Of a stretch of DNA of 64,000 nucleotides, positions 21,180 to 34,345 are shown one piece after another. Under the pieces are notes generated by a model. The model was not told where the DNA came from. It saw only the letters and a list, made by a program, of their open reading frames with translations, and did not search any database. The first letter of the stretch is position 1. The number at the start of each line of letters is the position of its first letter. A program made the translations under genes and the position numbers. The stretch covers positions 124,001-188,000 of the forward strand of contig JADFUC010001285.1 in assembly GCA_019722365.1 (NCBI GenBank), written 5' to 3'. This DNA comes from Lithospermum erythrorhizon. Lineage: Eukaryota > Streptophyta > Magnoliopsida > Boraginales > Boraginaceae.

Positions 21180-23100
21180 CTTAAGAGTGGACTTGGAAAG
21201 GGTGGCAATGATCCAACTTTGAGCGACTTTCAATGCATTCATTCCATATAGCAAACTGAGAATGATCAGAAGATGGACAAGGCTAATCTAATCGACTGAT
21301 GAGCTGGAATTTGTTGTAATTTCAGCTGCAATTTCGGTCGCCTTTACGGTATATATCAATGTTTTGCTGCCAACCTCCAAATTTTCGGATTCTATTCACA
21401 TTGTGTAGCGAAGATAGATAGCTTCGTTGCCAACCTGAAAAATTCTCTTTCCAATATGAAAGATTAGTAGAGTTTTATTTGGATTAGCTCAAATCTTTAG
21501 AGTAGCTTTCAATGACAATTATGGATACTATTTACTCAATAGTAGAAATCCTACTGGAGTGTTAAAGTATTCAAAGTCATACACTAATTTCCAATTTCTT
21601 CATATTTTCTTCTCTTACTGGTCAAAAACATTTGTCTTCATTTGCTTATAGAGGCCTTGGGATGACCACACAATTATAAAAAGCTTTATTTCATTGCTTC
21701 CCTAAAGAAATGATGCTTGCATTCTATAAATTCTTTTATGTGAAACATCTCTTTTTACATCGTTTCAATGTCTACATCTTTTGGATATAATACAATCAGG
21801 GGTACCTGGATTAATTAAGAACATTTATAGTGGGTGCCTGAATTTATTTCTAATTTTTTTAGACAATCTTATATTAATGTTATTTTCTGATGTGAGAAAT
21901 ATAGTTAAAATACATTATTTTAAAAGTCATTTTTTATTTCTAAAATATTTTGATGTTCGACTGAATATCTAAAGAAATAGTAGTGTTGCTGGCTGGGGAC
22001 CTCCCAGTACCAAACATCTTCTTCTTCGTATCGTCCTTATTTTCTACAATTCCATGAATGTTTATTGAAAGTGGGACTATTGGTTAAGTCCACACATATG
22101 GTCGGTTTACCATTATTGTCCTCATTAGAAAGTTATTAATTAATTTCATCTGCTATTGTCAGCTGATTAATTGTTGTTTATATAGACCAGTAGCTAGGAA
22201 ATTAGGAAGATAGTGTTTCTTTAGTTAGAATAGACGAAGAGTAGTATGTAAAGTTATGTTGGTTTCATAAATCCATTAGTATTTGCTTATTATCGTAATG
22301 TTTCTAAGCATTACTCTTTCAATTTAATTGATAGATTTTTTGTTCTACTTTAAAATTTACTTGAATAGTGTTGTTAGCTTGGCTTCATATACTAATAAAT
22401 TGACAGTAACCTCTATAATAATTAAAGATGTAGCTTGGATGTGACTCGACATTTATATAAAATGGTGGAACTAAAAGTTGAAGGAGATAATCGTATTCCT
22501 TTCAATTCTCAAAAAGGTTAATTTAATATTTTACTCCCTTTATAATACGGTAGTTTATTTTCACCGCCTCCTATAGCTAGCTCTTATCCTGCCTTCGCTT
22601 CTTTATATTTTTCTTTTTGGTTCCGCTTTACCCCTAAAACTATTTTTCTTGTCTCAAATGCTCTCTATATAATTTATCTTGTCTCAAATGTTCCCTCAAC
22701 AATAATTTCACATTTGATAAGATACAAATTCATTATAAAAATGTGATTGACTATTTAACCCCTATTTATAACTTCCTTAAACATTGTACTTATATGACAT
22801 TTTTAAAATACCTACCGATTCTACCCGCCTCCGAGCAACTTCCTCCCTCCTCCCTCCTGATGACTGCTCTACCCCCTCCCCCGGAAGTCTCCCCAAGCTT
22901 CAACAACTAGCCCCACCCTCCTCCTCATCGATCCTACACCAAATTTCCCCTTAACAAAACTCGCATCAACTACTCCCCCCTCTTCCCTTGCTGATCCTCA
23001 AGTGGAAATCTGTATATTGATTTCTTTAATTATGCTCATTAAGTATAATTGTTGTAACAATTCATTTACTAGTTTTAGTTAAATAAAATTACCTAAACTA
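21180..23100. other. Intergenic, no gene recognised
   Basis: AT-rich DNA. A C-rich stretch (about 22800-22990) lacks a usable frame. A short internal repeat, TTGTCTCAAATG, occurs near 22650 and 22680. Part of 21180-21480 may belong to the copia remnant. Confidence 0.3.
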
Positions 23101-24640
23101 AAAGAGCCCGAATAAATAGTAATTATAATTATTAAATAGGAACTCATGATAATATCATGGTTATGTCGCATTTCTAGATCTCATGTATAATTATTATAAT
23201 AATACAAAATGGTCAATTTATTATTATACAATCGAGCATTATTCGAGCCTAAAAAGGTCACACACATGAGTGAGGTTGAGTTTTATTTCATGTATGAAAT
23301 TAAATCGTGATTGCTAAATCGGGAGTCGATTAAAATCAAATCTAGATACCCAATCGGTAGCTTACATTCATAATGAAAATACAATTGGACGAAACTCAAT
23401 CAATTAACTTAGCCAGTTCTTTCAATTGACGGTTTAACAAGCAGAAGCTCATTAAAGGATTTGATAGTTACTCACTCGTTAGCATTCTGTTAGTTAACAA
23501 TTTTAACGAGTTGGCTCATTGGTTAACGAGTCGAGCTATTCGGTTAAACAAATTGAAGAGACTATATAAGAGATTTAGAAGCATTTAAAAAACCCAAGAA
23601 TTTTTTCTTTCTTTCATCTTCCTCCTTCTCCTAAAGCCGCCTCCTCTTCCATAGCCACCGAGTCAAACTTTCTTTGACTCCAATTTGTTCCCTCCACCGA
23701 TTCGTGATTCTAGCAAGTCCAATCGCGTGGTTTAACCGCCTCCTCGTATGGACTAATTTGAGGCATCTACCTTTAGGCGCTAAAAGCTAAGTAATTCAGA
23801 ATCCGAGGCTTCGCGAGCATACGTAAATTCCACTCACGCTTGTAGCACTCGATTTATACACATATATGTATATATGTATTTTGTAGTAATTCGATTTAAT
23901 ATATTTATTCGATCTTGGTTGCATTTGTTTATGTTTTAAAATATAAACAAGTTACTTATTTTTCCAAATACGTGTTACGAGCACGCTTTTAAATTGTATA
24001 TTTTTTTATTATATTTTATAAAATTTGTTGTAGGAACATATTTTATACCAATTTTCATGTTTATGTATTCTTGTCAATGAATATATGTTATGAAAATTGA
24101 TCCATGGATTTATATGTGTATTATATATTATTCAAGTTCATCATATTATTAATTTTGATGATTTGAATTTAGATTTATGTTTCATGAATTGAAAGGGTTT
24201 TAAAACATGTTTTGATTCAGCATAAATTTCTTTATTGATTTGAGGCTTTAAAGTATACCAAAATTCTACCAATTTGTTTCTCGAATCTAAAGTGTGGGAT
24301 AAGGACTATCTCCAAAAAAAAACATAATTTTTGATAGCTTTTAAGTGTCCCAAAACAATTTTATTTCTCAAATGTTTATTGTATATTTAATTATCGAAAA
24401 CGTATTTTTACAAAAATTCCAATTAGAAAATGTCAATAAAATTGTGTGTGGAATGTTTTAAGGTTGAATTTAAATTTTTGATGAGTTTAAAGCCTTCAAA
24501 TCGTTTTTTTCCAAAAAATTGAATTGAATCGAAAAATCGAAATTAAGTGAAATGGAGGCGCGACTGGCAGAGGTTTCCATGCTGGGCCCGCTGGCCAAAC
24601 GGACGTTCGCCATCACCGATCGAACCCAATAAATATAAAT
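23100..24640. mobile_element. Possible solo LTR or LTR-type debris
   Basis: A promoter-like ACTATATAAGAG at about 23560 is followed by a CT-rich leader (TTTCTTTCTTTCATCTTCC) and a GC-richer tract to about 23850, which is a common LTR R/U5 layout. No second LTR, primer-binding site or coding domain was found, so the assignment is weak. Confidence 0.25.
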
Positions 24641-26960
24641 ATAATGTAGATAATTACTGCAAAGCCTTTTATCTTATTATTATATTTATATGAAATAATT
24701 ATTTTAATAATTATTATCTAATCAGATATATATGAAATAGTTATTGTAATAACTATTGAACACAAAATGTATGTTAATTAATGCAAGCACTATATATATT
24801 TTATGGATTTAATTACGTAGATTCAAATTTGAATTTAAATTCCAATCATTACTTTAAATTGTATATTCATGTGATTTATTTTGATTTGTAAAATCAAAAA
24901 TGAAATATATGATTATCAATCATATATTTAAAATTTGGAATTTAATTGAGAGTAACCTGCCTCAACCTCATAATTAGTGCTTATCGTGATATTAAGTACA
25001 TTTTATTATGTATTAGTTGCATATTTATTGAATATTAAGTGCATATTTATTATGTGTTGATTGCATGTTTATTGCATACTTATTGCATTCACTTAATTGC
25101 ATTGATGGTGTTTCATTTGACTTTATGAGTCATTTATTCCATACCATTTAATGTATTAATTAAATACATATTTTATGTGATTTAATTATTGCATTATAGA
25201 TTGTAATGAGAATGGAAAGATGATACATCGATATTTAATTTTAGCTTTGTATTTTGTTTTAAATAAGCGCCTCGCCGCGAACCGCTTATTTCATATAAAC
25301 GACCAAATGAAGCCGTATTTCATTTATTTTTATTTATTTTATTTTTACCCACAAGCCTGCCGCCTTAGTTTTGCTAAGAATAAACGCATCGCCGTTAAGT
25401 ATCAAGATGGTGCTTCACCGCACGACATTTGCTATAAATTTGAAAGTTTTCGTAACTGAAAATACAAGATTGCATTTTGCAAAATGTCAAATAGGCCTTA
25501 AGTGTTGTGAGTTGCACTTGTAAAGCGCCGTGAATAGGTCTATTTTATTTTTAGGGTCATATCATATTCTCGAATGTGTATTATTTGTCTTATTTTCATG
25601 ATGCATATTAGCTCTAGCATGTCCTATATGACATGTTAAATAATAACAAATAATAGTTAATCTCATCACTAAAATTTAAAACACGATCAAACCAATTTTA
25701 AAACAGAAACTTATCACAACTATCGGCCACGCGACGGCAACAGATCAAGCAAGCCATGACAAAAAATTTTACACCGATCATGTTGAAGTGATTTTACCAA
25801 TGTCGCGCTTTCGCATGATCATTCCAAACTAACGCACTGGTTTAATCGGTGGCTTAACCGGTGATTTCCACTAACGTGCTGCTGGCTCGGTGATACATCA
25901 CGGTAGCACTGTTAGAGCGCAATACCCAAGAGTTGCGGCCGAGGTACACAATTGATTAGTTAATCTACCATTGGCAATGCCGATTCAAAATGCATGCAGC
26001 TGATTGCTGTCGTATTCCAACTACGCCGATCTTTGATACCTTGTACATTTTTGGTGGGATTCAAGTACGGGTATAATATTTTTAATTCATTTTAATATGT
26101 TAGATGTTTTAAACTCAGATTCATTCCATGACAGATATTTCTTTTATGATCGCACACTGAATTTACCTGTTTATTCATCGTTAATTGCGTTAAAAACATA
26201 ACTTTATTATGTGATATAAAAACAAGTTAAGGAGAAATCCATAAAACTTGTGGTAACATAGTGTTATAAAATTTGTAAACACATTTTCTTTCATAAGTCA
26301 TCAAGATGGTCACGCATAATAAAAGACAAGCAACAAATACCACAATTATTCGGTACTTGATTTAATCATGTGGACATGTGAATTGAACTCAGGTTCAAGT
26401 GAAAATTTAGCTGGCAAAATAGGAGGAGGTCGGGACCTCCTATGTCCCGGCCTGTGTCCCACCTCGGAGAAATGCTTTTAGAGCAAGTCGATAAGCCTAA
26501 AGTCCTACCTCCGCCGTCCCGATGCTGGGTCCGTATGTAGCTATTTTGATGCGATTTTTGTGGTTTTGGTCCATGATTTCCAATTCTCTTTTAGGTTTTA
26601 GACCTAGGTCTCTTAGCTTATGTAAACACCACCTTAAAGTAGTATTAAAAATGGTAAATCAGCGAAAGATTCAAAAAAAATTCATACGAGAGACTCAGGA
26701 TTGAGATTTTCTTTGCTATCTATGAGAAAACATCCAATCAGAGATCTTTGTTTCTGGGATATTTGAGTCAAGCATCGACACATCAATCGCTGATGGTGTA
26801 TCATTCTCAAAGTAAAGCACTTCCGCATTATTTTTTTTCTATCATTGCTATCCGAATTAAGATTGTATCATCTTGACTGACCGTTATTGTTGCATCTTTG
26901 GATGGAATCAATTTATCGGGTTGGGTCATTTAAATCGTCAATAAATTTATATGTAATTCC
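24640..26960. other. AT-rich intergenic DNA with two GC-richer islands
   Basis: Islands at about 25260-25450 and 25690-26050 have a base composition unlike the flanks (many CGC/GCG triplets) and look like transposon debris, but no domain is recognisable. Near 26425-26530 is a C/G-rich stretch with repeated CCTCC/GTCCCG. Confidence 0.25.
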
Positions 26961-26993
26961 AACAACTAATTCTCATCTTTTGACTTTCTGAAA

Positions 26994-27711
26994 GGTCATC
27001 GACCATATGATAACAAGATTGAGGTGTTCAGTTTCGCCATTGAACTTTACAGCGAAGGTAATCCTTTCTACATTCCATACTTTTGCTACTCAGGTTTCTA
27101 ATCGATATATTGTTGGTTTCCCAATATTGATCTCTCTATGTTCGGGTTGCAGGTTCCGTACGACTCCAAGACTCCTTTACAGGCTGCCGTAGGAGAGGCA
27201 GGTTTGAACTGTTCCTTCTGTATTAGTAATTAATCTCTGTTGCTATCTTATTAGGTAATTGCATTAACGCAATAAACCATCATTCGGAGAAAATGAAGCT
27301 TCACCCAAATCACTTTTGCAGAATCAATCAAAAAAACCATGCAACCATGAATTTGAATCTGTTCTACCTTCTCTGTGTCTTGTCTGATAAAGAGTAGTGT
27401 TGTGTGTTTTTTTCTTCCATTTGAAGTAGATGTGAATGGGGTAGTACTAAGTAGAAAAGCAAGAATGCGTCCTTCTGTTATCACATAATAATGTTGATTC
27501 ACAATTGATTACTCTGTAGAGGGACTTCGACCACAGCTTCCGGAGAATGCTCACCCCAAACTGGTGGAGTTGATGCAGATATGTTGGGATGCCGCTCCAA
27601 GCAATCGGCCATCGTTTTCTGTCATCAAAACTGAACTTGAAGAACTCTTTGAGAAAATCCAGTCAAGAAAAATGGATAATGCCTACAAATACGGTTCTAT
27701 TGGCTATTAAA
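26994..27711 (+). pseudogene. Raf-like/STY-type protein kinase C-terminal fragment
   Basis: Three exon-like pieces encode only the C-lobe of a plant dual-specificity/Raf-like kinase. The first (about 26994-27057) reads GHRPYDNKIEVFSFAIELYS, the subdomain IX region (usually PYDxKADVFSFGIVLWEL). The second (27153-27201) reads VPYDSKTPLQAAVGEA. The third (27520-27711) reads GLRPQLPENAHPKLVELM then CWDAAPSNRPSFSVIKTELE and ends at a TAA after GSIGY. Junction 2-3 keeps frame through GCAG/AGGG. Junction 1-2 does not, and the ELLTGK-type segment is missing. No N-lobe, glycine loop or HRD/DFG motif occurs upstream. It is a truncated gene copy, probably non-functional. Confidence 0.65.
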
Positions 27712-27719
27712 ACCAGTTG

Positions 27720-28880
27720 GATGAAGAAACAAAACATATCTTGCAGGGGAAATCATCCAATGGTACCTCAGCATTGCTCGAATGCTTTTCCACGCATACT
27801 GGACACAATTGCAAGAGCTCCAATTTTTATCTGATATGTTGCACAGTTCCCTCATAATATAGAGTTGCACTTGGATAGAAATGAACGGGTTCTGAAAGTA
27901 ACAGCTAGAGGATATGAAATTGTATATCACGTACAACTCCGATTTTCCCAAGGCTTCTGGAGTATACATATGATGGACAAGAAGACTTCATAGTTTCTTC
28001 TTTCTGTGCTTCTCCCACATGTTATCTTGCGCGACTCCGTTGACATTGAAGTAGCTTGGAATTTAGCAGTAAGTATGTCTAACAAATTTGTTTGTTTGTG
28101 ATCAATGAAATTGGGAATTAAACTTGTACGCTTTTACTTTTCTGGTAAACGACTCTTTGGTTGTGTTATACACTTGTATCTACATTTTCTTATTAAAATT
28201 CTTGAAAGATCTGGTAGTGGAGAAGATCCATAGCAGTTCAAACCTAAGGAATAAGATTGGTTTTTTTTTTTAAAGAAAGAGGCCGAGGAGATAAATAGTT
28301 GCCGAGGTGCGTTCTTCCATCCCAACTTTGTGGTTTGAGTTAATTGGTAATTTGGTCCCAACGTGACATGCAATTTGGTCTCAGTTAGCGCTAGTATCGT
28401 AGATTTAGTCATTGATAGTTTACACAATGATAGGGGCAGTGTTTGCAGATTTACTCTATTTTTCATCCTTTAATTCTCTCATTTTTGCGTACCTGTTGAA
28501 TTTTGACATTTTGATTATTTATAATTTTATTTATTTGGTCAAACTTGGGATGGTCTGGATGTCCCATTAGATACATCTACATGCAAAGTAAAACAATGTA
28601 TGTAAACTCGAATAGAAGCAGTACATACATGCACACAACTAACTGTATTACATTGAATTTACTTGATATCATAATTAAATAAAAACATTTAGGCAATTTT
28701 ATTTATCCGTGCTCGTGTCCAAATGAGTAGCATTTGCCAGGCAACGCTCGCTATTTATTACTTTCCTTATCTGCAATCACATGTGAATAATATTTACGAT
28801 TAACTTGGTTTCCTAATATAAAAAGTAAAGTTTATTAAAAGGATAGTTTTGTATCACGTATGTAAATAATAGTTACATTA
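27720..28880. other. Intergenic, no gene recognised
   Basis: Ordinary AT-rich DNA. Open frames at about 27697-27969 and 28134-28466 (minus strand) have no recognisable motif. The last 100 bases probably hold the extensin 3'UTR. Confidence 0.3.
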
Positions 28881-28882
28881 CC

Positions 28883-29428
28883 TTAAGTAAATACGTAGTA
28901 GTGATGAGGAGGTGGCGGATAGTAGTAGTGGAAGGGAAAATAAGGTACCACTGGGTTTGGTGGTGGTGGAGAATATTTGCCGGGGTAGTGAGCTGATGGC
29001 TTGAGAACTGGTGGTGGAGACTTGTACATTGGAGGAGGTGGCGGTGACTTGTAAATTGGTGGAGGTGGAGGGGGCTTGTGCTTGTAGGTCTTCTTAGTTG
29101 GAGGTGGTGGTGGGGATTTGTACTTGTAGGGCTTCTTATTGGGCGGTGGGGACTTATACAACGGTGGTGGTGGAGACTTGTGCTTATAAACAAGTGGAGG
29201 TGGAGGTGGTGACATGTAGTGATGTTTAGATGGTGGAGGGGAGTAACTCGGAGGTGGAGGCGATTTGTAGTGGTAAGTAGGGGGCGGTGTTGGTGGTGGT
29301 GGTGGTGGTGGTGAGGAGTAGTTGTAATTTGCAGAAGTTTCTGATGGAATGCGGAAGGCTATAGCCAAAACTAGAAGAGTACTGACCAGAGAGGCCATTC
29401 TTGATGACCCCTTGGTGTATGTACCCAT
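28883..29428 (-). CDS. Extensin-like hydroxyproline-rich cell-wall glycoprotein
   Basis: A single-exon gene of 181 codons. A signal peptide (MASLVSTLLVLAIAF, ending near SANY) comes first; the ATG at residue 1 gives an extra MGTYTKGSSR, which many extensins also have. The mature part is made of S-P(3-7) units alternating with Y/K/H-rich spacers (YKSPPPP, YKHKSPPPP, KPYKYKSPPPPP). Prolines in SPPPP are hydroxylated and arabinosylated, and the tyrosines can crosslink the protein into the wall. It ends HYYVFT. It is shorter than classical extensins (about 250-400 residues) and has YKYK but few YxY crosslink motifs. A TATA box sits about 60 bp upstream of the ATG. Confidence 0.9.
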   Translation of the reverse strand: MGTYTKGSSRMASLVSTLLVLAIAFRIPSETSANYNYSSPPPPPPPTPPPTYHYKSPPPPSYSPPPSKHHYMSPPPPPLVYKHKSPPPPLYKSPPPNKKPYKYKSPPPPPTKKTYKHKPPPPPPIYKSPPPPPMYKSPPPVLKPSAHYPGKYSPPPPNPVVPYFPFHYYYPPPPHHYYVFT

Positions 29429-29486
29429 ATTTTGCTACCAATTAAATGATTTTCTTTGTTATGGAATTGCATATCCTAAGTTCTCG

Positions 29487-29494
29487 TTTATATA
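29487..29494 (-). promoter_or_regulatory. TATA box of the extensin gene
   Basis: The minus strand reads CCTATATAAACG, with the core TATATAAA about 60 bp before the start codon at 29428. That leaves room for a short 5' leader. The match and spacing are good. Confidence 0.6.
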
Positions 29495-29710
29495 GGTTCA
29501 CATCCATGAAACTCATTTAATTATGTTTGATTGATATTGAAAAATGTTTTGTGCTAGGGTTTAGAAAACTTAATTGTTAGAATGATTCCACATGGTTACA
29601 TAAATGCATTTTTATCTTTTTTATTCAAACTGAATTGACATAAAAATTGATGCCCTTAGGATGTTACTGCCTTCTTTTGTTTTGTGTGCATTAGTTAAGA
29701 TTGTAAAGTT

Positions 29711-29880
29711 TATTGATTTTAATAATTGATTAATAGTCACGGGATATTACTCGTAATGACGAGGTTTAGCGATCGAGTCCTTATAATGACAGGTTTATTG
29801 ATTTTAATAATTGACTAATGGTTACAGGATATTTCTTGTAATAACGAAGTTTAGTGATCGAATCCTTACAATGATAGGTA
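29711..29880 (+). repeat. 85-bp tandem duplication
   Basis: TATTGATTTTAATAATTGA starts at 29711 and again at 29796. The units are diverged (roughly 15 differences), for example GTCACGGGATATTACTCG against GTTACAGGATATTTCTTG. Read on the minus strand, ATATCCCGTGACTATTAATC recalls the core of SINE family A. Confidence 0.7.
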
Positions 29881-30280
29881 TTTATTTTTAAAAAAAGAAA
29901 AAAAAATACAATTTTTATGGGAAGAAACTTGAAAGTAGTATTCCGTACCAAATAATAAGTGCATCGGTGATTTTTCGAAGTCACGAGGGTTGCTGATTAG
30001 CCCATATATGAATTTCCTTGCATGAAAGTTCATGGTTCCATTTTCTCAATCAAATAAGTCAAAATTACCATTTATTGGTTCAACAACTCGCTCACTCTCT
30101 ATCTCTCGCTCTCGTTCACTTGTCCAATTGTCCCCATTTTGCAGAGGAAAAAACTGGCGATTATTCAAGGGAAAAGAAAAAAATGAGAGCTCCATTTTCA
30201 GCCAAAGTGCCAAACTATATGACAATCATATTTAACGGATGGGACCGTTCCAAAGTGTTGATTCAAACACTTGGGATGAT

Positions 30281-30408
30281 CGGATCTTCTACTTCCTTCA
30301 TGTTCCTATTATATGTATTTATATAATACATAATGATGTTATATCGGATCTTCTACTTCCTTCATGTTCCTATTATATGTATCTATATAATACATAACGA
30401 TATTATAT
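30281..30408 (+). repeat. 64-bp tandem duplication
   Basis: CGGATCTTCTACTTCCTTCA starts at 30281 and again at 30345, and the copies differ at only a few bases. The unit contains ATGTATTTATATAATACAT, itself close to a palindrome. Confidence 0.8.
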
Positions 30409-30814
30409 TGTAGCTTCTTCATCATCTTTATAGTGTACAATTAATTACACCCTGCGACACTGTAATGATACGGTATACTTCCTTAATGTGTTTCATTATA
30501 TGCCCCTCTCAGCCATTTGTAATATGGCATACGGCGTTTGAATAAAAAACACCCAAATTAAATAGAGAGGAAAGAAAAGAGGACATTAGTCAAAATTCAA
30601 GACATTTGATCTTGTTAGAATTTCATATGTGAAAGCATATATATAGTTCACATTTCCACTCTCTAGCTAGATTTCATATCAATCAATGGATTAATAAATT
30701 ACATAAATTATGGACATGACATTGAAATTCTATTAATTCATGTTTTTTTTAATTAGCAATAGAATTTTTTTTTCTTTGGGAAAGCATGGATGCAAATTGA
30801 GTAGATATAATTTT

Positions 30815-30893
30815 TTTAGAGGATTTGAACATATAACATCTTCTAGAGAAGGTTCAAGTAGATAACATTAAGCTAGATGTCATTGATATTAAT
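30815..30893 (-). mobile_element. tRNA-derived SINE fragment, possibly family B
   Basis: On the minus strand AGCTTAATGTTATCTACTTG is followed by ATGTTCAAATCCTCT, an A-box/B-box-like pair, then an A-rich tail. It resembles the family B copies at 17900-17975 and 57450-57525 more weakly than they resemble each other. Confidence 0.35.
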
Positions 30894-30899
30894 TCATAT

Positions 30900-31980
30900 C
30901 TTTTGATTAAATATTATGTAACATATTACTTAGATAGATACATAAATTTTAAAGTTTAAAAATTACGTTCAAAATTTAAATATCAACAATCAAAATATAG
31001 CCAATATCACGAGAGGGCGGATGTTCGAGTATGTGCCCATGTATGGTGGATGGATGGGCCAAACTAAGCACTATATTAACATTATAACATATATAATAAC
31101 ATATTAACATCCATCACAAATTCACAATTATATGGGTGTCCACTTGGATCAAGAAGTCCAGTTCTTTGAACCATTAGGAATAAGGCAGAGTATTTTCGAG
31201 CCAAGTCTTTTACATAAAAAAATCATATACCCAATTCTGATATGATTTTGAAGCAATTGCTCTCTAACCTCTCTTTAAGAAAACGAATATGTGCATGATG
31301 AACTGAGGCCACTCAAACACAGTCGAACTATATCACAAATTATTTATTGTAATAATTGGAATGTTCATGAACCTAAATCAAGAGTTAGAGTTGACTTTAT
31401 TAGAAAAGAAAATTATAAGACTTTGAATGGCATTTAAACCTATAGTATAATTTTGTTTAAAGATCTCAAAGTCCTTTGTTATTTTTGTTTACCATAGGTG
31501 CTAGTAAATGCGAAGCTTTTGATGGTAAAAAAAAAAACGTACTCTAGAATCTAAAAGTAAATGGGTAAGAATTGGTCAATCCAAATATATATTCCGTACA
31601 ATAAATACTAAACATGTTTTTCTTCGCGAAACACAAAACATTTTCTACTAGTTTAAGATAACTACGAACTGCTAAGAACAATAATGTTAAATATATATAG
31701 AAGAAGCGAAGTCGTCACATCATGTTCACTAAATTACAATTGCTTGTACTGTTTAAATAATTATGATAAGATACAAAAAATTAAGTGACCAAATTCTTGG
31801 AACTCAAATAAATTAATTACTTAACCAATGAAAACCAATCTTCAGCATCTTTCTTAGATGAATTGTGATAATATAAGTTGTGGTTAAGCATCAAGTCAAC
31901 ACTGTGACATCTTCAAATATTTTTCAAATTCTGTCTCATTACAATTGTCCATAAATTGCAAGAAGGGTATAATTGAAAAG
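30900..31980. other. Intergenic region and GLTP promoter side
   Basis: No gene recognised. A TATA-like AAATATATATAGAAG lies at about 31688-31702, some 300 bp before the GLTP start codon, and could be its promoter if the 5'UTR is long. Confidence 0.3.
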
Positions 31981-32000
31981 GGCATCAACTATCAACAGAA

Positions 32001-34345
32001 ATGAATATGAAGAGGAAGAGAGGATTGGAGATGATGGGGTCAGAGATAATTAGGTCTTTAGTTGAAGAGCTTTCTATAATCAAAGTGGTCAAAGCAATTA
32101 AAAGCGAAGAAGATAGTATTCTTGATGATGATGGAGATGAAGCCATGCAGAAGATTTCATATTTCCCCCTTAGGCCTTTTCTTGCTATTTGCAATTTGGT
32201 CACTCAAGTTCTTGGTGACTATCCTTCATCTCCTGCACATAACACATCCACACTTTTAATTCTTCATCTGAATTATTGAGTTTGTGTTTTTGTGTGTCTT
32301 GTGGTTGTTTTGCAGATAAGATAGGGCCAACAATGGCTGTGATGAGACAAGACATACATCAAAACATTCAGGTGTGTATGTGTGCATACTTTTCAATGCA
32401 AGTTCTCAGCTTGATCCTCCCCCTCTCATGTTTTACTAGAAATCATCATCTTCCTCATTTTTGTGTCTCTTTCGATATCTCTTTAATTTATAAAATATAA
32501 TGATATACAATAATATAAAGATGAAGATCCTAAACGATGTTCATAAAGGAATGAAATGTTCTTACCGATATTTTACAACATTTATTTGTTTTATATTTTA
32601 CTTTAAACATGAGTAATAGTCGTTCATGGTTATCAAAATAGACCAAGCATTCTCAATAAAGTCTAAGCTGCAATTTAAACAATTAAAATTGACCAGTCCA
32701 ATTCCAGACGTATTTTTCCTTTATAAGTTTTTTGCCATTTTTTTTTTAATTAGATAAAACTCATGTCATTATCATGCTACGTGCTTAACACACTCCTCGG
32801 CCCCACCAGGAGTATTTGTCTAAACAAAACGTCAAGTTAATACATGCCTAAATTTTCAATACACTTGTGAGTTGACTCTTATTCATCAATTATTGATCAT
32901 TTATATTTTCCCTCCATTATTGGATTATTATTAGTACACATTTTTTTCCTAAATTTTCGTACACTTCACTCTTATGCATCAATTTGACATTTTTTAATTG
33001 AGAGGATTAATAGTGGTTATTCACTTTCCCTTAATGATTCTAAATGTCAAACAATTGACTTTACGGTTCGAGATGAATCATTGATCTTCCGGTTCATCTC
33101 TAACTTCATTGTTATAACTATTTATACTTTGATATACACTATAATATAATCAAATTTTATATTGAACCACTTTTATTTTTATTTGAATGAACAAATCATT
33201 TATATCCATGATCACATAGAGATTGGAGAAGTTCTGCGAAACCAACCCAGTGGTTTATTCAAATGTGGTGGAGATATTGAAAAGAGAAACAAGCCAAGGC
33301 AAAGCCAAAAAGGGTCCAACCTGTAGCAAATCATTTGTTTGGCTTACTAGGTAATATATTATTTGATCTCGTTTGCTTGGACCACCAAAGTAATTATTTG
33401 TCTAATTATTGAAAATATACACTTACATTACATTTTTAACTAAATTATTTGTGGTGAAATGATGATTGTATTTAATATTGTAGTTTTAAATTTGCAGATC
33501 CCTGGATTTTAGTGTAGAATTGTTAAAATTATTAGAAGAAAACTTGGAAAGAAATATGGAGAAGGCAGTTGAAGAATCTTATAAGATCACTCTCAAACCA
33601 TGGCATGGCTGGATTTCTGCTGCCGCCTATAAGGTAATCAAAACCAAATTTATCTACTTATTTATTTTCTCGAGTCTTCATAAATTTCATGTTGAAAAAC
33701 ATCCAATTTGTTCATTATTGAAGATCATCCTAGGCATTTACAACCTTCTGTAATTTAAGAGGACCAAGGTCTAGTTTTTGCATTATTATTGAGAATCATT
33801 TATGCCATTAGTTGTCGTCTTTGTATATTAAGTTGAATGGGAGATTAAAAAAAAAAATTAATGTACTACTGTTGAAGTGCTCTTGCTTGCACAATAGTTT
33901 TTCTACTTAAACCCTTTTTCTTGTTTGTCATTTGGCTCAATTCCCTACTCGTTTAATTCCTTTTAAATCGAGCCACCAATATATCCAACATACTTTCTTA
34001 TTATTAATATGTGTATATTGTAGGTGGCAATGAAGCTTGTGCCTGACAACAGAAGTCTGGTAGATGTTCTTATGCCCACATATGAAAAGGATAATAATAT
34101 GCTCAAAGAAGAATTGCATTTACTCATGTCATTATTTTCGCCTGAATTAGAAGAAATACATACTATTTTGGTAACTTTATTGGTTCAATATCTATAGTCT
34201 TGCATTTTTTTTTATCTTAATCACTAATATTATTTCATCACTGAATCTATAGTCAAGATTAAGTTCTAAGTTCTCTTCATTATTTCTCATTTTTTGATTT
34301 GTCATGCAGAGATGTTATCAATTGGACAAATTAAAATCAATTTGA
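32001..34345 (+). CDS. Glycolipid transfer protein (ACD11/GLTP3-like), six exons
   Basis: Exons are 32001-32214, 32316-32371, 33220-33350, 33498-33633, 34024-34170 and 34310-34345. All junctions are GT-AG and in frame, giving 239 residues and a TGA stop. GLTP-fold proteins carry glycolipids, or in the ACD11 branch ceramide-1-phosphate, between membranes. The headgroup-binding set is visible: D84 and N88 in RQDIHQNI, R91/K94 in RLEKF, W131 in FVWLTR and H170 in KPWHGW. The MKRKR start and the ending YQLDKLKSI match the plant GLTP2/GLTP3 group. Two ATGs lie close together (32001 and 32007); the first is used here, but MKRKR from 32007 equals the family start. Acidic residues 37-47 (DSILDDDGDEA) replace a stretch usually less charged. 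No break seen. Confidence 0.92.

Noticed and set aside
25220..25459. 79-codon ORF in a GC-richer island
   Set aside because: Low complexity (F/Y/L-rich) and no family resemblance; treated as transposon debris.
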